Assembly (NCBI GenBank): GCA_002422545.1
Contig: DIWF01000004.1
Coordinates: 1 to 64,000 of the forward strand
DNA length: 64,000 nt
Direction: 5' to 3'
Source: Firmicutes bacterium UBA6113
Lineage (GTDB): Bacteria; Bacillota; Clostridia; Tissierellales; Sedimentibacteraceae
In this document: positions 34,826-43,856 of the stretch, one piece after another
Numbering within the stretch: position 1 is the stretch's first letter
Layout of the letters: every line of letters begins with the position of its first letter
Position numbers and translations under genes: made by a program
Notes under the pieces: model-generated
What the model was told of the DNA's origin: nothing
What the model saw: only the letters and a program-made list of their open reading frames with translations
Databases searched by the model: none

Positions 34826-34945
34826 ATGAAAAAAAAGATATTTTTATTATTAATACTCTTGGTCATCAGCTTTACTGCCGTATATTTCGGCAACAGCATT
34901 GACAGATCTATTAAAAAAATTCCTGAAAGCGCCGTTTTGTTATAG
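34826..34945 (+). CDS. 39-residue hydrophobic peptide ahead of spoVAC
   Basis: This short ORF reads MKKKIFLLLILLVISFTAVY at its start: three Lys then one membrane helix, with a short polar tail ending SAVLL. A ribosome site TGAGGTGA lies seven bases before the ATG, and its stop codon touches the ribosome site of spoVAC, so the two are probably translated from one message. I do not recognise a family. It could be a small forespore membrane peptide that assists the SpoVA channel, or a leader peptide; both are inference. Confidence 0.6.
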   Translation: MKKKIFLLLILLVISFTAVYFGNSIDRSIKKIPESAVLL

Positions 34946-34953
34946 GAGGAAAG

Positions 34954-35394
34954 ATGAAATACGACAAAGACAGTTACAAGCAGGTTGTTGATGAATTTAC
35001 GCCAAAAAATAAAATGCTTAAAAATTGCTTTTATGCTTTTATATTCGGCGGGGCAATCTGCCTTCTGGGTGAAATATTTAAAAACATATTTATTTCGGGC
35101 CTTGGCGCAGCTGAGGAAGATGCAGGTCCAATGGCATCTGTGGCGCTAGTTGGGCTGAGTGCCCTGTTGACAGGCTTGGGATGGTATGACAAGTTGGGCA
35201 AGTTTGGAGGAGCAGGAACAGTTGTGCCAATAACAGGCTTTGCCAATTCTGTTGTATCTCCGGCTCTCGAATTTAAAAGGGAAGGATATATTTTGGGAAC
35301 TGCTTCAAATATATTTAAACTTGCAGGTCCAGTATTGGTTTTTGGCTATCTGGCAGCATTCATAGCAGGTTTATTGAAGTTAATAACAGGATAA
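34954..35394 (+). CDS. spoVAC: Stage V sporulation protein AC
   Basis: This 146-residue inner-membrane protein has about four hydrophobic segments. With SpoVAD and SpoVAE it forms the channel that moves dipicolinic acid into the developing spore and out during germination. The N-terminus YKQVVDEFTPKNKMLKNCF and the motif GAGTVVPITGFANSVVSPAL near residue 88 are family hallmarks. AGGAGG precedes the ATG. The unit is the short clostridial set AC-AD-AE. Confidence 0.95.
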   Translation: MKYDKDSYKQVVDEFTPKNKMLKNCFYAFIFGGAICLLGEIFKNIFISGLGAAEEDAGPMASVALVGLSALLTGLGWYDKLGKFGGAGTVVPITGFANSVVSPALEFKREGYILGTASNIFKLAGPVLVFGYLAAFIAGLLKLITG

Positions 35395-35411
35395 TAAGAA
35401 AGGAAATGTAA

Positions 35412-36407
35412 GTGAAAAAAATCGGTAAACAAACATTCAGCATAAAGGACAATGTGTTCATAAGAGATACATACACTATTGTCGGCAAAAAAGAAGGCCA
35501 GGGACCTTTGGGGAATAAGTTTCACATGATTGTTGAAGATGACCTGTGGGGAGAAGATTCCTGGGAAAAAAGCGAATTGAAGTTTCAGCAAACTGCAGTT
35601 GAAAAGCTCATGGAAGTAAATCAGTTGAAAAAAAACCAGATAGATCTTATGATTTCAGGAGATTTGCTAAACCAGATAACATCATCTTCATTTGCTGCAA
35701 GGGCATTACAGCTTCCTTATATAGGAGTTTATGGAGCATGCTCAACAATGGCTCTTACCATGGGATTGGGATCGCTTTTAATTGACGGTGGATTTGCTGA
35801 AAACATAATTTGCGTTACATCCAGCCACTTTTGCAGTGCAGAAAGGCAGTACAGACTTCCTCTTGAAATGGGTGGACAAAGGCACATGTCTTCGCAGTGG
35901 ACCGTCACAGGTTCTGCAGCAGTGTGGCTTTCCAAAAATGGAAGCGGTCCAAGAGTCAAAAATGTAACATTTGGAAAAATTACTGACCTTGGGGTTAAGG
36001 ATGCCAACAACATGGGAGCTGCCATGGCGCCCGCGGCATATGATACGCTGAGCCAGCATATAAAAGACACGGGAATCGACTATGATCTTATTGTGACAGG
36101 AGACCTTGGAACAGTTGGAAAGGGAATAGTAAATAAAATGTTCAAAGAAGATAACAACAGCATAGAAAAGAAATACGATGACTGCGGAACCATAATTTTC
36201 GATATTGAAAAACAGGATGTTCATTCTGGAGGAAGCGGATGCGGATGTTCAGCAACAGTGTTCGGTGCTTTTTTATACAGAAAGCTTTTGGATGGAGATA
36301 TTAAAAAGCTTTTGTTCACATCAACCGGAGCACTGCATTCTCCTACGGCTACACTTCAGGGCGAAAGTATTCCTGGAATAGCACACAGCGTCGGAATTGA
36401 AATTTAA
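35412..36407 (+). CDS. spoVAD: Stage V sporulation protein AD
   Basis: This 331-residue thiolase-fold protein binds dipicolinic acid on the outer face of the spore inner membrane. Landmarks are the N-terminal KKIGKQTFSIKDNVFIRDTY, YIGVYGACSTMALTMGLGS near residue 105, and GGSGCGCSATVFGAF near residue 275. The start codon is GTG, with AAAGGAAATG upstream. It overlaps no neighbour; spoVAE begins 10 bp after its stop. Confidence 0.95.
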   Translation: MKKIGKQTFSIKDNVFIRDTYTIVGKKEGQGPLGNKFHMIVEDDLWGEDSWEKSELKFQQTAVEKLMEVNQLKKNQIDLMISGDLLNQITSSSFAARALQLPYIGVYGACSTMALTMGLGSLLIDGGFAENIICVTSSHFCSAERQYRLPLEMGGQRHMSSQWTVTGSAAVWLSKNGSGPRVKNVTFGKITDLGVKDANNMGAAMAPAAYDTLSQHIKDTGIDYDLIVTGDLGTVGKGIVNKMFKEDNNSIEKKYDDCGTIIFDIEKQDVHSGGSGCGCSATVFGAFLYRKLLDGDIKKLLFTSTGALHSPTATLQGESIPGIAHSVGIEI

Positions 36408-36417
36408 AGGAGCAATT

Positions 36418-36774
36418 ATGAATTATATAATGAGTTTTGTGGTGGGGGGTATAATATGTGTCATTGGGCAGATAATCATCGATACATTCAAAAAGAACAA
36501 TGCCTACCTGCTGGTTCTAATGGTTGTGACAGGAGCTGCCCTAGGATACTTCGGAATATACGACAAGCTGGTTGAAATAGGGTATTCGGGAGCAACAGTG
36601 CCACTCCTCGGTTTCGGAAACACTCTTGCAAAGGGAGCTATGGAGGAAGCTGCTTCTAAAGGTTTTATGGGAGCATTAAGCGGAGGAGTAATTAAGACGG
36701 CACCCGGTGTTGCAGCTGCCCTTATGTTTGGCTACATAGTTGCTGTCGTATTCAATCCGAAAAGCAACAAATAA
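36418..36774 (+). CDS. spoVAE: Stage V sporulation protein AE
   Basis: This 118-residue membrane protein of the SpoVAC/SpoVAE family has three to four helices. The motif GATVPLLGFGNTLAKGAM near residue 60 mirrors GAGTVVPITGFANSV of SpoVAC, showing the two genes are paralogues. The ATG at 36418 follows AAAGGAG; an earlier in-frame start would lie inside spoVAD. It is the last gene of the unit and a strong terminator follows. Confidence 0.94.
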   Translation: MNYIMSFVVGGIICVIGQIIIDTFKKNNAYLLVLMVVTGAALGYFGIYDKLVEIGYSGATVPLLGFGNTLAKGAMEEAASKGFMGALSGGVIKTAPGVAAALMFGYIVAVVFNPKSNK

Positions 36775-36807
36775 GGCTATGGCAAACTAGTTTGCCACAG
36801 CCTTTTT
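36773..36807 (+). terminator. Terminator of the spoVA unit
   Basis: AAGGCT.TGGCAAAC and GTTTGCCA.AGCCTT form a 14-bp stem with one mismatch and a TA loop, plus a T-run. Confidence 0.85.
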
Positions 36808-36833
36808 ATATGGGAAATTACTTCTTACATAAT

Positions 36834-36882
36834 AAGGGGCTGTAGCACTGCGAAATTTTATTCGCTAATGCATCAGCCCCTT
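36834..36882 (-). terminator. Terminator of the penicillin-binding protein gene
   Basis: AAGGGGCTG/CAGCCCCTT forms the outer stem and GCGAA/TTCGC an inner stem. It lies 5 bp beyond the stop codon on the minus strand. Confidence 0.65.
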
Positions 36883-36886
36883 TGTT

Positions 36887-39800
36887 TTAATTGGAAATTG
36901 AATCGAATATGTTGTCTATGGGGTCTTCACCGGAATCTTCTATTATGTCGTTAATAATATCTTCCAGTGCTCCGCCATTGTTGTTGCCATTTCCGTTTCC
37001 ATTATTGTTGCTGTTTTCGTTATTGCCGTCGTTGCCGTTGTCATTGTTTTCGCCTGAGTTTTGCTCATTCTGCCACTGGTCATAATGCCATTTTGTGTGA
37101 TATGTGCAAATCTTTGTAGGAACCTGATACTGATAATCTGCAGTTAGTATGCCGGAGAATGCCAAATCTGCAACCGGAATTCCCAACACATGTGTTATCT
37201 GTTTGTTAGCATCAAATGTTACCTGTCCAGCGTAAATTTGCTCTAATTCTTCTACAGAGAAAGTTACTTTGTCTTCTTGTACTTGCTGATAAAGTTTTTT
37301 TGCATCAAGGTTGCTTGATTTAGCTTCAGGATCATACAGAGGATCTCTGTTTACAAATACTCTTTCTTCAAGCAGGTTTCCAGGACAAAACGGTGATGCC
37401 AGAAGATTTGAGCTTGTGCAAACCTGAACTTTCACATGTACGTCGCAGACTTCAGTCGGCTGAGTTCCCGGAACAAAGTATTCTGTAATTACCTGGCTTC
37501 CTCTCTGGTCATGTTCGCAAAGGTCTGAAGGAAGTTTTCCTGACTGTGCGCATACCTGGACAGGAATCAAATTTGGATTCAGTGTAAATTTTGCAGGAGC
37601 CAAGCCTTGGTGAATAGGTGTCATTATACCGCTCCACAGCCTTGCAGTGTTTCCGCTGTCTCCTGATAGTTTCATCTGAACATTGTCATTTCCAACCCAA
37701 ATTCCTCCAACGTAGTAAGGAGAGAATCCTACAAACCAGAAATCTCCGTTTGCCTGAGTTGTACCTGTCTTTCCTGCAACTTCTATTCCCATTTCTGCAG
37801 GAAGTTTAGCTTTGTATGAAAGTCCCGGATTAACCGTGGATCTTAATATATCCTTCATGAGTGAAGCAACTTCAGGGCTTACAACAGTCTTTGTTTCAGG
37901 AAATTTTTCAAGAATTGTCTCACCCTTGCTGTTTGTAACTGTTGTATATACTGTTGGTTCTATATAAACACCATCATTTGCAATTGCTCCATAAGCAGCA
38001 GTCATTCCAAGAGGAGTGAATCCCTTTGTAAGTCCTCCCAGTCCAAGAGATGCAAGATTGACATCATTGTATGCAGTATTTTCTGCCGGAGAAACAAAGG
38101 AGTCTTTATCCGGATTGTTTGCATTGATAAGGCCAAGCTTTGTAAGAGAATCTATTGATGCATCTGTTCCGATTGTTTCAAGCATTGAAACTGCATTCGT
38201 GTTGATTGACTGTTCAATTGATTTTCTTAGAGTAATTTTTCCCCAGTACTTAATGTCTTTGTATTCATACCAGTTTTTAGGCCATCTGTCTCCATTTTCG
38301 TTGTATCTTGGAAGGTCATCAAGAACGTAAGCTGCTGAATAACCAAGGTCAAGAGCTGGAAGATACACGGACAATGGTTTTATGGTTGAACCAGGCTGTC
38401 TTGTAGCATCTGTAGCACGGTTGAATGTCTTGCTTCCTTCAATGTCTCTTCCGCCAATCAACGCCTTGATTTTACCTGTCTTGTAATCAAGTATGACTGT
38501 TGCTGACTGGGGCTGTACTGTTCCGTCTTCCTGGAAGAAGAAGTATCCTTCTGGAATTCTGAGCACATTGTCGCTTCCCACAACAAACATTTCAGCATTT
38601 TTATCAACATAATCTTGTGGAATCTTGAAGCTTCCTTTTGTTCCTTTTTGTTCAATAACCTCATAATTGCTTCCGATGTTGAGAGCACCTATTTTGTGTG
38701 ACACAAAGTTTAATTTGTCGTCGACGGTGTATCCATCAACTATGTCTACAGTTGAAGCATAAATGTCAAATTTCTTAGAATTTATTACAAGGTTTCCGCT
38801 TTCATCGAAACTATATTCATCAGCATTAAGATAAATGCTGCTATTTGCGTCCATTATATTACCAAGGGCATAGTATATGAGCTGGCCGTTTTCATTTAAT
38901 ATATTAAGATTTGAATCGAGGCTTCCTGTTCCTTGACCATCAGACCACTTGAAGTATCTCCAGTCCTGGGCTATTGGCTTATCTCCTGATGGAGCTGCTC
39001 CAAGGAACAATGTTGCAAAATTATTGTATGAATCTTCCAGTGACTGCTGCATTGCAACATCGATTGTTGTTGTTATTGTAAGTCCGCCTTTGTAAATGTA
39101 GGCTTCAGCATCTTCATAAGACATATCCTGTGCAACCATTAAGTCTTCAATTACTTTTTCTTTCACATAATCCATTGGTGTTGAAGAAATTCCTTCAACT
39201 TTTGTCTGTCCAGGATTTAAAGCTTCTCTCATATCTTCAGCCATGGCTGTATCATGCTCTTCCTGAGTTATTAGACCTAAGTCAAGCATTCTGTTAAGTA
39301 TTACTATCTGGCGGTCAATTGCATTTTGATTGTACACGCATGCATACTGTACAGAGCCTATGTAGACGTAACCTACTATATCTTCTTCAGGAATTTCTGT
39401 TATGTCCTCTAGGTTGTATCTGTTGAATGGTGCATAATAAACGGTGCTTTTAGCCGCTCCTGCTAAAAGTGCGCTTTCAGCAAGCGTAAGCTCGCTTACA
39501 TCCTTTGAAAAATATGTGTAAGCTGCTGTTTGAACTCCATATGAACTTTGACCAAGGGGAATGGTGTTCAAATAATTTTCAAGAATCTGTTCCTTTGAAA
39601 GTTTTCTTTCCACTTGAAGCGCAAGATAAATTTCTTTAATCTTTCTTTCCCAGGATTTTTCATTTGTCAGATATAAATTTTTAACAAGTTGCTGGGTGAG
39701 TGTGCTGGCACCCTGAGCCGTAGGATCCCCGACTTTAACGTTGTGCAGCAGCGAACCTGCAATACGCTGGATGTCAATACCCGGGTGATCTTTGAAACGA

Positions 39801-40171
39801 TGATCTTCAATAGCTATGAAAGCATTCTGCAAATGAAGAGGTATGTCGCTTAATTGGACAATTTCTCTGTTTTCATTTGGGTCATGAATTTGCTCGATTA
39901 TATTTCCGCCTTCATCAACTATAACAGAACTTTCAGTCAAGTTTTTAAGCGCATTTGCAGGATCAATTTCAGGAGCACTTTTCATAATTCCTATAACCAT
40001 TCCTGCAACGGCTCCGCCAACAATAATTATAGCTACAAGAATAACAAGAAGAGCAATTCTGAAAATCACTTTTCTTTTCTTTTTTGCTCTTCTTTTTTTA
40101 CTGATCTCTTTTTTTGTATCTTCACTTTTGCTTTCTATTATCTCTAAGTCTTTTTTATTTTCTTTTGACAT
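36887..40171 (-). CDS. Class A penicillin-binding protein (PBP1A family)
   Basis: This bifunctional peptidoglycan glycosyltransferase and DD-transpeptidase of about 1094 residues acts outside the membrane. It has a Lys/Arg-rich cytoplasmic N-terminus, one membrane helix (about 35-58), a GT51 domain with AIEDHRFKDHPGID and GASTLTQQLVKNLYL, then a transpeptidase domain with SxxK in RQPGSTIKPLS, SxN in SINTNAVS and KTG in GKTGTTQANGDFWFVG. The C-terminus ends in an Asn/Gly/Glu-rich low-complexity tail of about 60 residues. It is longer than typical 700-900-residue relatives, mainly through insertions before the transpeptidase domain and the tail. The ATG at 40171 follows CGGAGG. Confidence 0.94.
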   Translation of the reverse strand: MSKENKKDLEIIESKSEDTKKEISKKRRAKKKRKVIFRIALLVILVAIIIVGGAVAGMVIGIMKSAPEIDPANALKNLTESSVIVDEGGNIIEQIHDPNENREIVQLSDIPLHLQNAFIAIEDHRFKDHPGIDIQRIAGSLLHNVKVGDPTAQGASTLTQQLVKNLYLTNEKSWERKIKEIYLALQVERKLSKEQILENYLNTIPLGQSSYGVQTAAYTYFSKDVSELTLAESALLAGAAKSTVYYAPFNRYNLEDITEIPEEDIVGYVYIGSVQYACVYNQNAIDRQIVILNRMLDLGLITQEEHDTAMAEDMREALNPGQTKVEGISSTPMDYVKEKVIEDLMVAQDMSYEDAEAYIYKGGLTITTTIDVAMQQSLEDSYNNFATLFLGAAPSGDKPIAQDWRYFKWSDGQGTGSLDSNLNILNENGQLIYYALGNIMDANSSIYLNADEYSFDESGNLVINSKKFDIYASTVDIVDGYTVDDKLNFVSHKIGALNIGSNYEVIEQKGTKGSFKIPQDYVDKNAEMFVVGSDNVLRIPEGYFFFQEDGTVQPQSATVILDYKTGKIKALIGGRDIEGSKTFNRATDATRQPGSTIKPLSVYLPALDLGYSAAYVLDDLPRYNENGDRWPKNWYEYKDIKYWGKITLRKSIEQSINTNAVSMLETIGTDASIDSLTKLGLINANNPDKDSFVSPAENTAYNDVNLASLGLGGLTKGFTPLGMTAAYGAIANDGVYIEPTVYTTVTNSKGETILEKFPETKTVVSPEVASLMKDILRSTVNPGLSYKAKLPAEMGIEVAGKTGTTQANGDFWFVGFSPYYVGGIWVGNDNVQMKLSGDSGNTARLWSGIMTPIHQGLAPAKFTLNPNLIPVQVCAQSGKLPSDLCEHDQRGSQVITEYFVPGTQPTEVCDVHVKVQVCTSSNLLASPFCPGNLLEERVFVNRDPLYDPEAKSSNLDAKKLYQQVQEDKVTFSVEELEQIYAGQVTFDANKQITHVLGIPVADLAFSGILTADYQYQVPTKICTYHTKWHYDQWQNEQNSGENNDNGNDGNNENSNNNGNGNGNNNGGALEDIINDIIEDSGEDPIDNIFDSISN

Positions 40172-40198
40172 ATTTACCTCCGTTAGAACTACATTACT

Positions 40199-40229
40199 AG
40201 TATACCTCAAAACAATCTAATATTGTCAA
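40199..40229 (-). promoter_or_regulatory. Possible promoter of the penicillin-binding protein gene
   Basis: On the minus strand TTGACA and TATACT are separated by 19 bp, longer than ideal. Confidence 0.4.
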
Positions 40230-40280
40230 AGATTTAAAGTTATTACATATTATATAATAGAAAGGGTGTGAAATCAATAG

Positions 40281-40916
40281 TTGAAAAATCGGAATGGAAC
40301 ATTCATCAAATTCATATTGCTGTTTTTAATGTTTTTTGCGCTTCTTACCTATTATTATGTGGAAGTCAGCATCAAGCCTACTCTTGCTTCAATTTGCGAG
40401 GTTAAAGCCAAAGTAATTGCAACGCAAATAATAAATGAGACAGTGAGAGAAGAGTTGAACAAAGATGCCTTAAAAGAACAAATTTTGATACCAACATATG
40501 ACAGGGATGGAAGAGTTAACATGATAAGAACCGACGCAATGGTAATGAATACCATATCTTCCAATATTGCTAGAAATGTGCAGCAAAAAATCGTAGATCT
40601 TAAAAATCAGTCGTTTTCAATACCGTTGTTTACTGCATTGGACAGCCAACTTCTTGCAGGACAGGGACCAAATCTGAACTTCACAATTCTTCACCAGGGA
40701 AGCGTTCTCGTTGATTTTGTCACAGAATTTGCAGAATCCGGTATTAATCAGACAAGATACAAAATTTACATAACCGTTGATGTTGAAATTAGTGTTTTAA
40801 GCCCAGTGACAACCAGCAGTACCACCGTTGGAAGCAATGTACTGATTGCAGAAGTAGTAATTGTAGGAGATGTTCCTGATTCGTACATGAACCTTCCATC
40901 CCTTAAAAATGAATAG
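40281..40916 (+). CDS. yunB: Sporulation protein YunB
   Basis: This 211-residue protein has an N-terminal membrane helix (about residues 9-28) and an outside domain like the Bacillus YunB mother-cell sporulation protein. The sequence KPTLASICEVKAKVIATQIIN after the helix and the region DRDGRVNMIRTDAMVMN are typical. The start is TTG at 40281, since a stop codon directly precedes it in frame; the ribosome site AAAGGGTG is unusually far (about 13 nt). Its exact role is unknown. It diverges from the penicillin-binding protein gene. Confidence 0.88.
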   Translation: MKNRNGTFIKFILLFLMFFALLTYYYVEVSIKPTLASICEVKAKVIATQIINETVREELNKDALKEQILIPTYDRDGRVNMIRTDAMVMNTISSNIARNVQQKIVDLKNQSFSIPLFTALDSQLLAGQGPNLNFTILHQGSVLVDFVTEFAESGINQTRYKIYITVDVEISVLSPVTTSSTTVGSNVLIAEVVIVGDVPDSYMNLPSLKNE

Positions 40917-41014
40917 ATATTGCAAAATTTATTCTTAAGTAGTATATTTACTTGTGTACAGAAACATAATAAATATGTTAAAATAATGTACAAATGATAA
41001 TATTCGGAGGATAC

Positions 41015-42295
41015 ATGGATAAGGAAAAATGTTTAATAGTTGCAGTGCAATTATCTACAGATAAAGCAGAAGAAAACGATATGGAAGAGCTTGAGCTGCT
41101 AGTTGAAGCAGCGGAAGGCGAAGTTGTGTCAAGTATCATCCAGAACAGGCAAAGCATAGACAACAGATATTATGTGGGACAGGGAAAAATAGAAGAAATC
41201 GCAGCTTATGTTAAGGAACTTGAAATAGACACAGTGGTGTTCAATGACGAGTTAAGCGGTTCACAAATAAGAAACATAGAAGAGATAATAGGTGCAAAGG
41301 TAGTTGACAGAACAAATCTCATACTTGACATATTTGCAAAAAGAGCTCTAACAAAGGAAGGACAGCTTCAGGTTGAGCTGGCCCAGTTAAAATATAGCCT
41401 TCCCAGGCTAATAGGGCTTAATAACAACCTGTCAAGAACCGGAGGAGGTATAGGCACAAGAGGTCCGGGAGAACAAAAGCTTGAACTTGATAGAAGGCGC
41501 ATAAAGGAAAAAATCAACGACATTCAAAATCAGCTTGAGGACCTTGGAAAAGTAAGAGAAACAAAAAGAAAGAAAAGAATGAAGGATCAGGTTCCTATAA
41601 TTTCAATTGTAGGATATACAAACGCAGGAAAATCTACGCTGTTGAATGCGCTCATGGACAGCGAGTACAGTGAAAAGGATGAGGCTGAACACAAAAAAGT
41701 ATTTGCACAGGATATGCTTTTTGCAACCCTTGACACGGAACTTAGAAGAGTGACGCTTCCGGGAGGCAAGAAGGCAGTGTTTTCAGACACGGTTGGATTC
41801 ATCAAGAAACTACCCACGCAGATCGTTGAAGCGTTCAAGGGAACTCTTGAAGAAATCAAGTATGCAGACCTGATAATTCACCTTATAGACATAAACGATG
41901 AAAACCTGCAGCTGCACAAGGAAACAACTACAAAACTTGTGGAAAAAATCACCGACAAGGAAATTCCTGTTATAACAGTATACAACAAGGTAGATAAAAT
42001 ATTAAGCGATAAAATAACAACTGTTTCAACAAACGACATATTGTATATTTCAGCAAAGACAGGGTTCAATATTGATATGCTTCTTGCAACTGTTGATTAT
42101 AAAATAAACGGAAGCAGCAGTACATACCTGTTGATGATACCAAACAGCGATTTGAAAAATTACTACTGGCTTTATGAAAACAGAAAGACGGACAATGTTG
42201 AATTCGGCGGAGAAGGAGTAACCCTTGAGGCAGTATTGTATGACAATGAAAAAGAACAGTTCAATAAATATATAACGGGTATTAAGAATGAGTGA
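41015..42295 (+). CDS. hflX: Ribosome-associated GTPase HflX
   Basis: This 426-residue GTPase splits or rescues stalled ribosomes. It has an N-terminal HflX domain, the Gly-rich loop RTGGGIGTRGPGEQKLELDR near residue 150, and G motifs GYTNAGKSTLLNAL near residue 205, DTVGFI near residue 260 and NKVD near residue 325. The ATG at 41015 follows GGAGG; an ATG 21 bases upstream does not. It overlaps the next gene by eight bases, so the two are coupled. Confidence 0.95.
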   Translation: MDKEKCLIVAVQLSTDKAEENDMEELELLVEAAEGEVVSSIIQNRQSIDNRYYVGQGKIEEIAAYVKELEIDTVVFNDELSGSQIRNIEEIIGAKVVDRTNLILDIFAKRALTKEGQLQVELAQLKYSLPRLIGLNNNLSRTGGGIGTRGPGEQKLELDRRRIKEKINDIQNQLEDLGKVRETKRKKRMKDQVPIISIVGYTNAGKSTLLNALMDSEYSEKDEAEHKKVFAQDMLFATLDTELRRVTLPGGKKAVFSDTVGFIKKLPTQIVEAFKGTLEEIKYADLIIHLIDINDENLQLHKETTTKLVEKITDKEIPVITVYNKVDKILSDKITTVSTNDILYISAKTGFNIDMLLATVDYKINGSSSTYLLMIPNSDLKNYYWLYENRKTDNVEFGGEGVTLEAVLYDNEKEQFNKYITGIKNE

Positions 42296-42932
42296 TTATA
42301 AGTCTATTCATAAAGCCGGAAGAGATGAAATAATTATAAACAAATCTAAATTCATAGGTTCAGCATCTCCTGTTGCAAATGAAGAAGAAGCCATTGAATT
42401 CATAGAAAAAATAAGAAAAGAATTCAAGGATGCAACACACAATGTGTATGCCTATGTAATAGGAGGAAATTCAAATATACAAAGGTATTCAGACGACAAA
42501 GAGCCGTCCGGAACCGCCGGTATGCCTATACTTAACGTTATAATGCAGGAAAACTTAAGAAATGTAGTGGTTGTTGTAACAAGATATTTTGGAGGTGTAC
42601 TCCTTGGTGCAGGAGGGCTTGTTAGAGCCTACACCAAGGGAGCAAAAATCGGACTTGAAAAAAGCATTATCGTAGAAAAGAACTTGTACTACCACGTGTC
42701 TTTTTCCATTGAATACTCGCTTTTAGGAAAAATGGACAATGAGCTTATGAAAAACGAGTTCATTGTCAAAGATAAAGTATATTTAGATCAGGTTGAGTTT
42801 CACCTTGCTGTCAAAGAAGGAGAAACAGATAAAATCAAGGACATTATAATGGAAATCACAAGCGGACAGGCTGAAATCACAGTCGGACAGGCTGCTTATT
42901 ATTCCGTCAGGGACGGAAAAATAGTAGAATAA
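42288..42932 (+). CDS. IMPACT/YigZ family protein
   Basis: This 214-residue protein has an N-terminal IMPACT domain with DDKEPSGTAGMPILNVI near residue 67 and VVVTRYFGGVLLGAGGLVRAY near residue 88, plus the C-terminal DUF1949-type ferredoxin-like domain. Homologues (YigZ, YvyE) are linked to ribosome or translation functions, but the activity is not established. It overlaps hflX and probably shares its transcript, which fits a role near the ribosome. Confidence 0.92.
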   Translation: MSDYKSIHKAGRDEIIINKSKFIGSASPVANEEEAIEFIEKIRKEFKDATHNVYAYVIGGNSNIQRYSDDKEPSGTAGMPILNVIMQENLRNVVVVVTRYFGGVLLGAGGLVRAYTKGAKIGLEKSIIVEKNLYYHVSFSIEYSLLGKMDNELMKNEFIVKDKVYLDQVEFHLAVKEGETDKIKDIIMEITSGQAEITVGQAAYYSVRDGKIVE

Positions 42933-42971
42933 AAATAATGTAAATAAAATGTACAAATTTATCTAAAATAT

Positions 42972-43000
42972 TTGAAATATTAAAAATTGTATGGTAAAAT
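42972..43000 (+). promoter_or_regulatory. Promoter of yebC
   Basis: TTGAAA and TAAAAT separated by 17 bp, with TGG just before the -10. Confidence 0.55.
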
Positions 43001-43038
43001 ACGATGTTATATTAAACGTAGGATAGTAAGGAGGAAAT

Positions 43039-43785
43039 ATGTCAGGTCATTCAAAATGGAAAACTATAAAAAATAAAAAAGGTAAGGCAGATGCACAAAG
43101 AGGTAAAATTTTTACTAAGCTGGCAAGATACATTACAGTAGCTGTCAGAGAGGGGGGGCCTGATCCGAACTATAATTCATCACTGGCAACAGCAATAGAA
43201 AAAGCAAAATCACAAAATATGCCTAATGACAATATAGACAGAGCAGTAAAAACAGGTATGGCCGCAGCATCAGGCGAAAACTTTGAAACAATAACATACG
43301 AAGGCTACGGACCAAGCGGTACAGCATTCATGGTTCAATGCCTGACAGACAATAAAAACAGAACAGCTGCAGATGTAAGACATTATTTTTCAAAAAATAA
43401 TGGAAACCTTGGAACAACAGGATGTGTAGGTTACCTGTTCAGCAGAAAAGGTATCATTGAAATTGAACTAAGCGATAGCATTGATGAAGAAACTCTAATG
43501 ATGCAGGCTTTGGAAGCAGGAGCTGAAGATTTTGAAACACAGGATGACAGCTATGAAATTACAACAACACCTGAAGACTTCATCAAAGTATTACACAGCT
43601 TGAAAGAAGCAGGATATGAAAACATAAAGGGCGACATCATGTACATCCCTGCAACTACAGTAAAAGTTGAAGATGAAGAAAATGTTAAATATCTTGAAAG
43701 ACTCATTGAAGCTCTTGACGACTGCGACGATGTCCAGGAAGTGTACCACAACTGGGATGAACCAGAAGAAGAGGAAGAAGAATAA
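43039..43785 (+). CDS. yebC: YebC/PmpR family protein
   Basis: This 248-residue protein of the YebC/TACO1 family is described as a DNA-binding regulator (PmpR) or as a translation factor for proline-rich sequences. The start SGHSKWKTIKNKKGKADAQR, the segment NMPNDNIDRAVKTG near residue 55 and GYGPSGTAFMVQCLTDN near residue 90 are diagnostic. The C-terminus is a short Glu run. AAGGAGGAA precedes the ATG. Confidence 0.95.
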   Translation: MSGHSKWKTIKNKKGKADAQRGKIFTKLARYITVAVREGGPDPNYNSSLATAIEKAKSQNMPNDNIDRAVKTGMAAASGENFETITYEGYGPSGTAFMVQCLTDNKNRTAADVRHYFSKNNGNLGTTGCVGYLFSRKGIIEIELSDSIDEETLMMQALEAGAEDFETQDDSYEITTTPEDFIKVLHSLKEAGYENIKGDIMYIPATTVKVEDEENVKYLERLIEALDDCDDVQEVYHNWDEPEEEEEE

Positions 43786-43794
43786 TACAAATTC

Positions 43795-43822
43795 AAACAC
43801 CACTCATTTTGAGTGGTGTTTA
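43795..43822 (+). terminator. Terminator of yebC
   Basis: AAACACCACTCA-TTT-TGAGTGGTGTTT perfect 12-bp stem; weaker for the minus strand. Confidence 0.8.
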
Positions 43823-43856
43823 CATATCATGTAGTAAATAAGTTAATTCGTGTGAC

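Noticed and set aside
36887..37085. Plus-strand ORF rich in Leu, Pro and Ser
   Set aside because: It is the complement of the Asn/Gly-rich tail of the penicillin-binding protein and has no ribosome site.
40978..41163. Minus-strand Ser-rich ORF over the hflX start
   Set aside because: It overlaps the conserved HflX N-terminus and is an antisense artefact of Glu/Asp codons.
43551..43803. Minus-strand ORFs rich in Ser or Phe over the yebC end
   Set aside because: They mirror the Glu/Asp-rich end of yebC and lack start signals.
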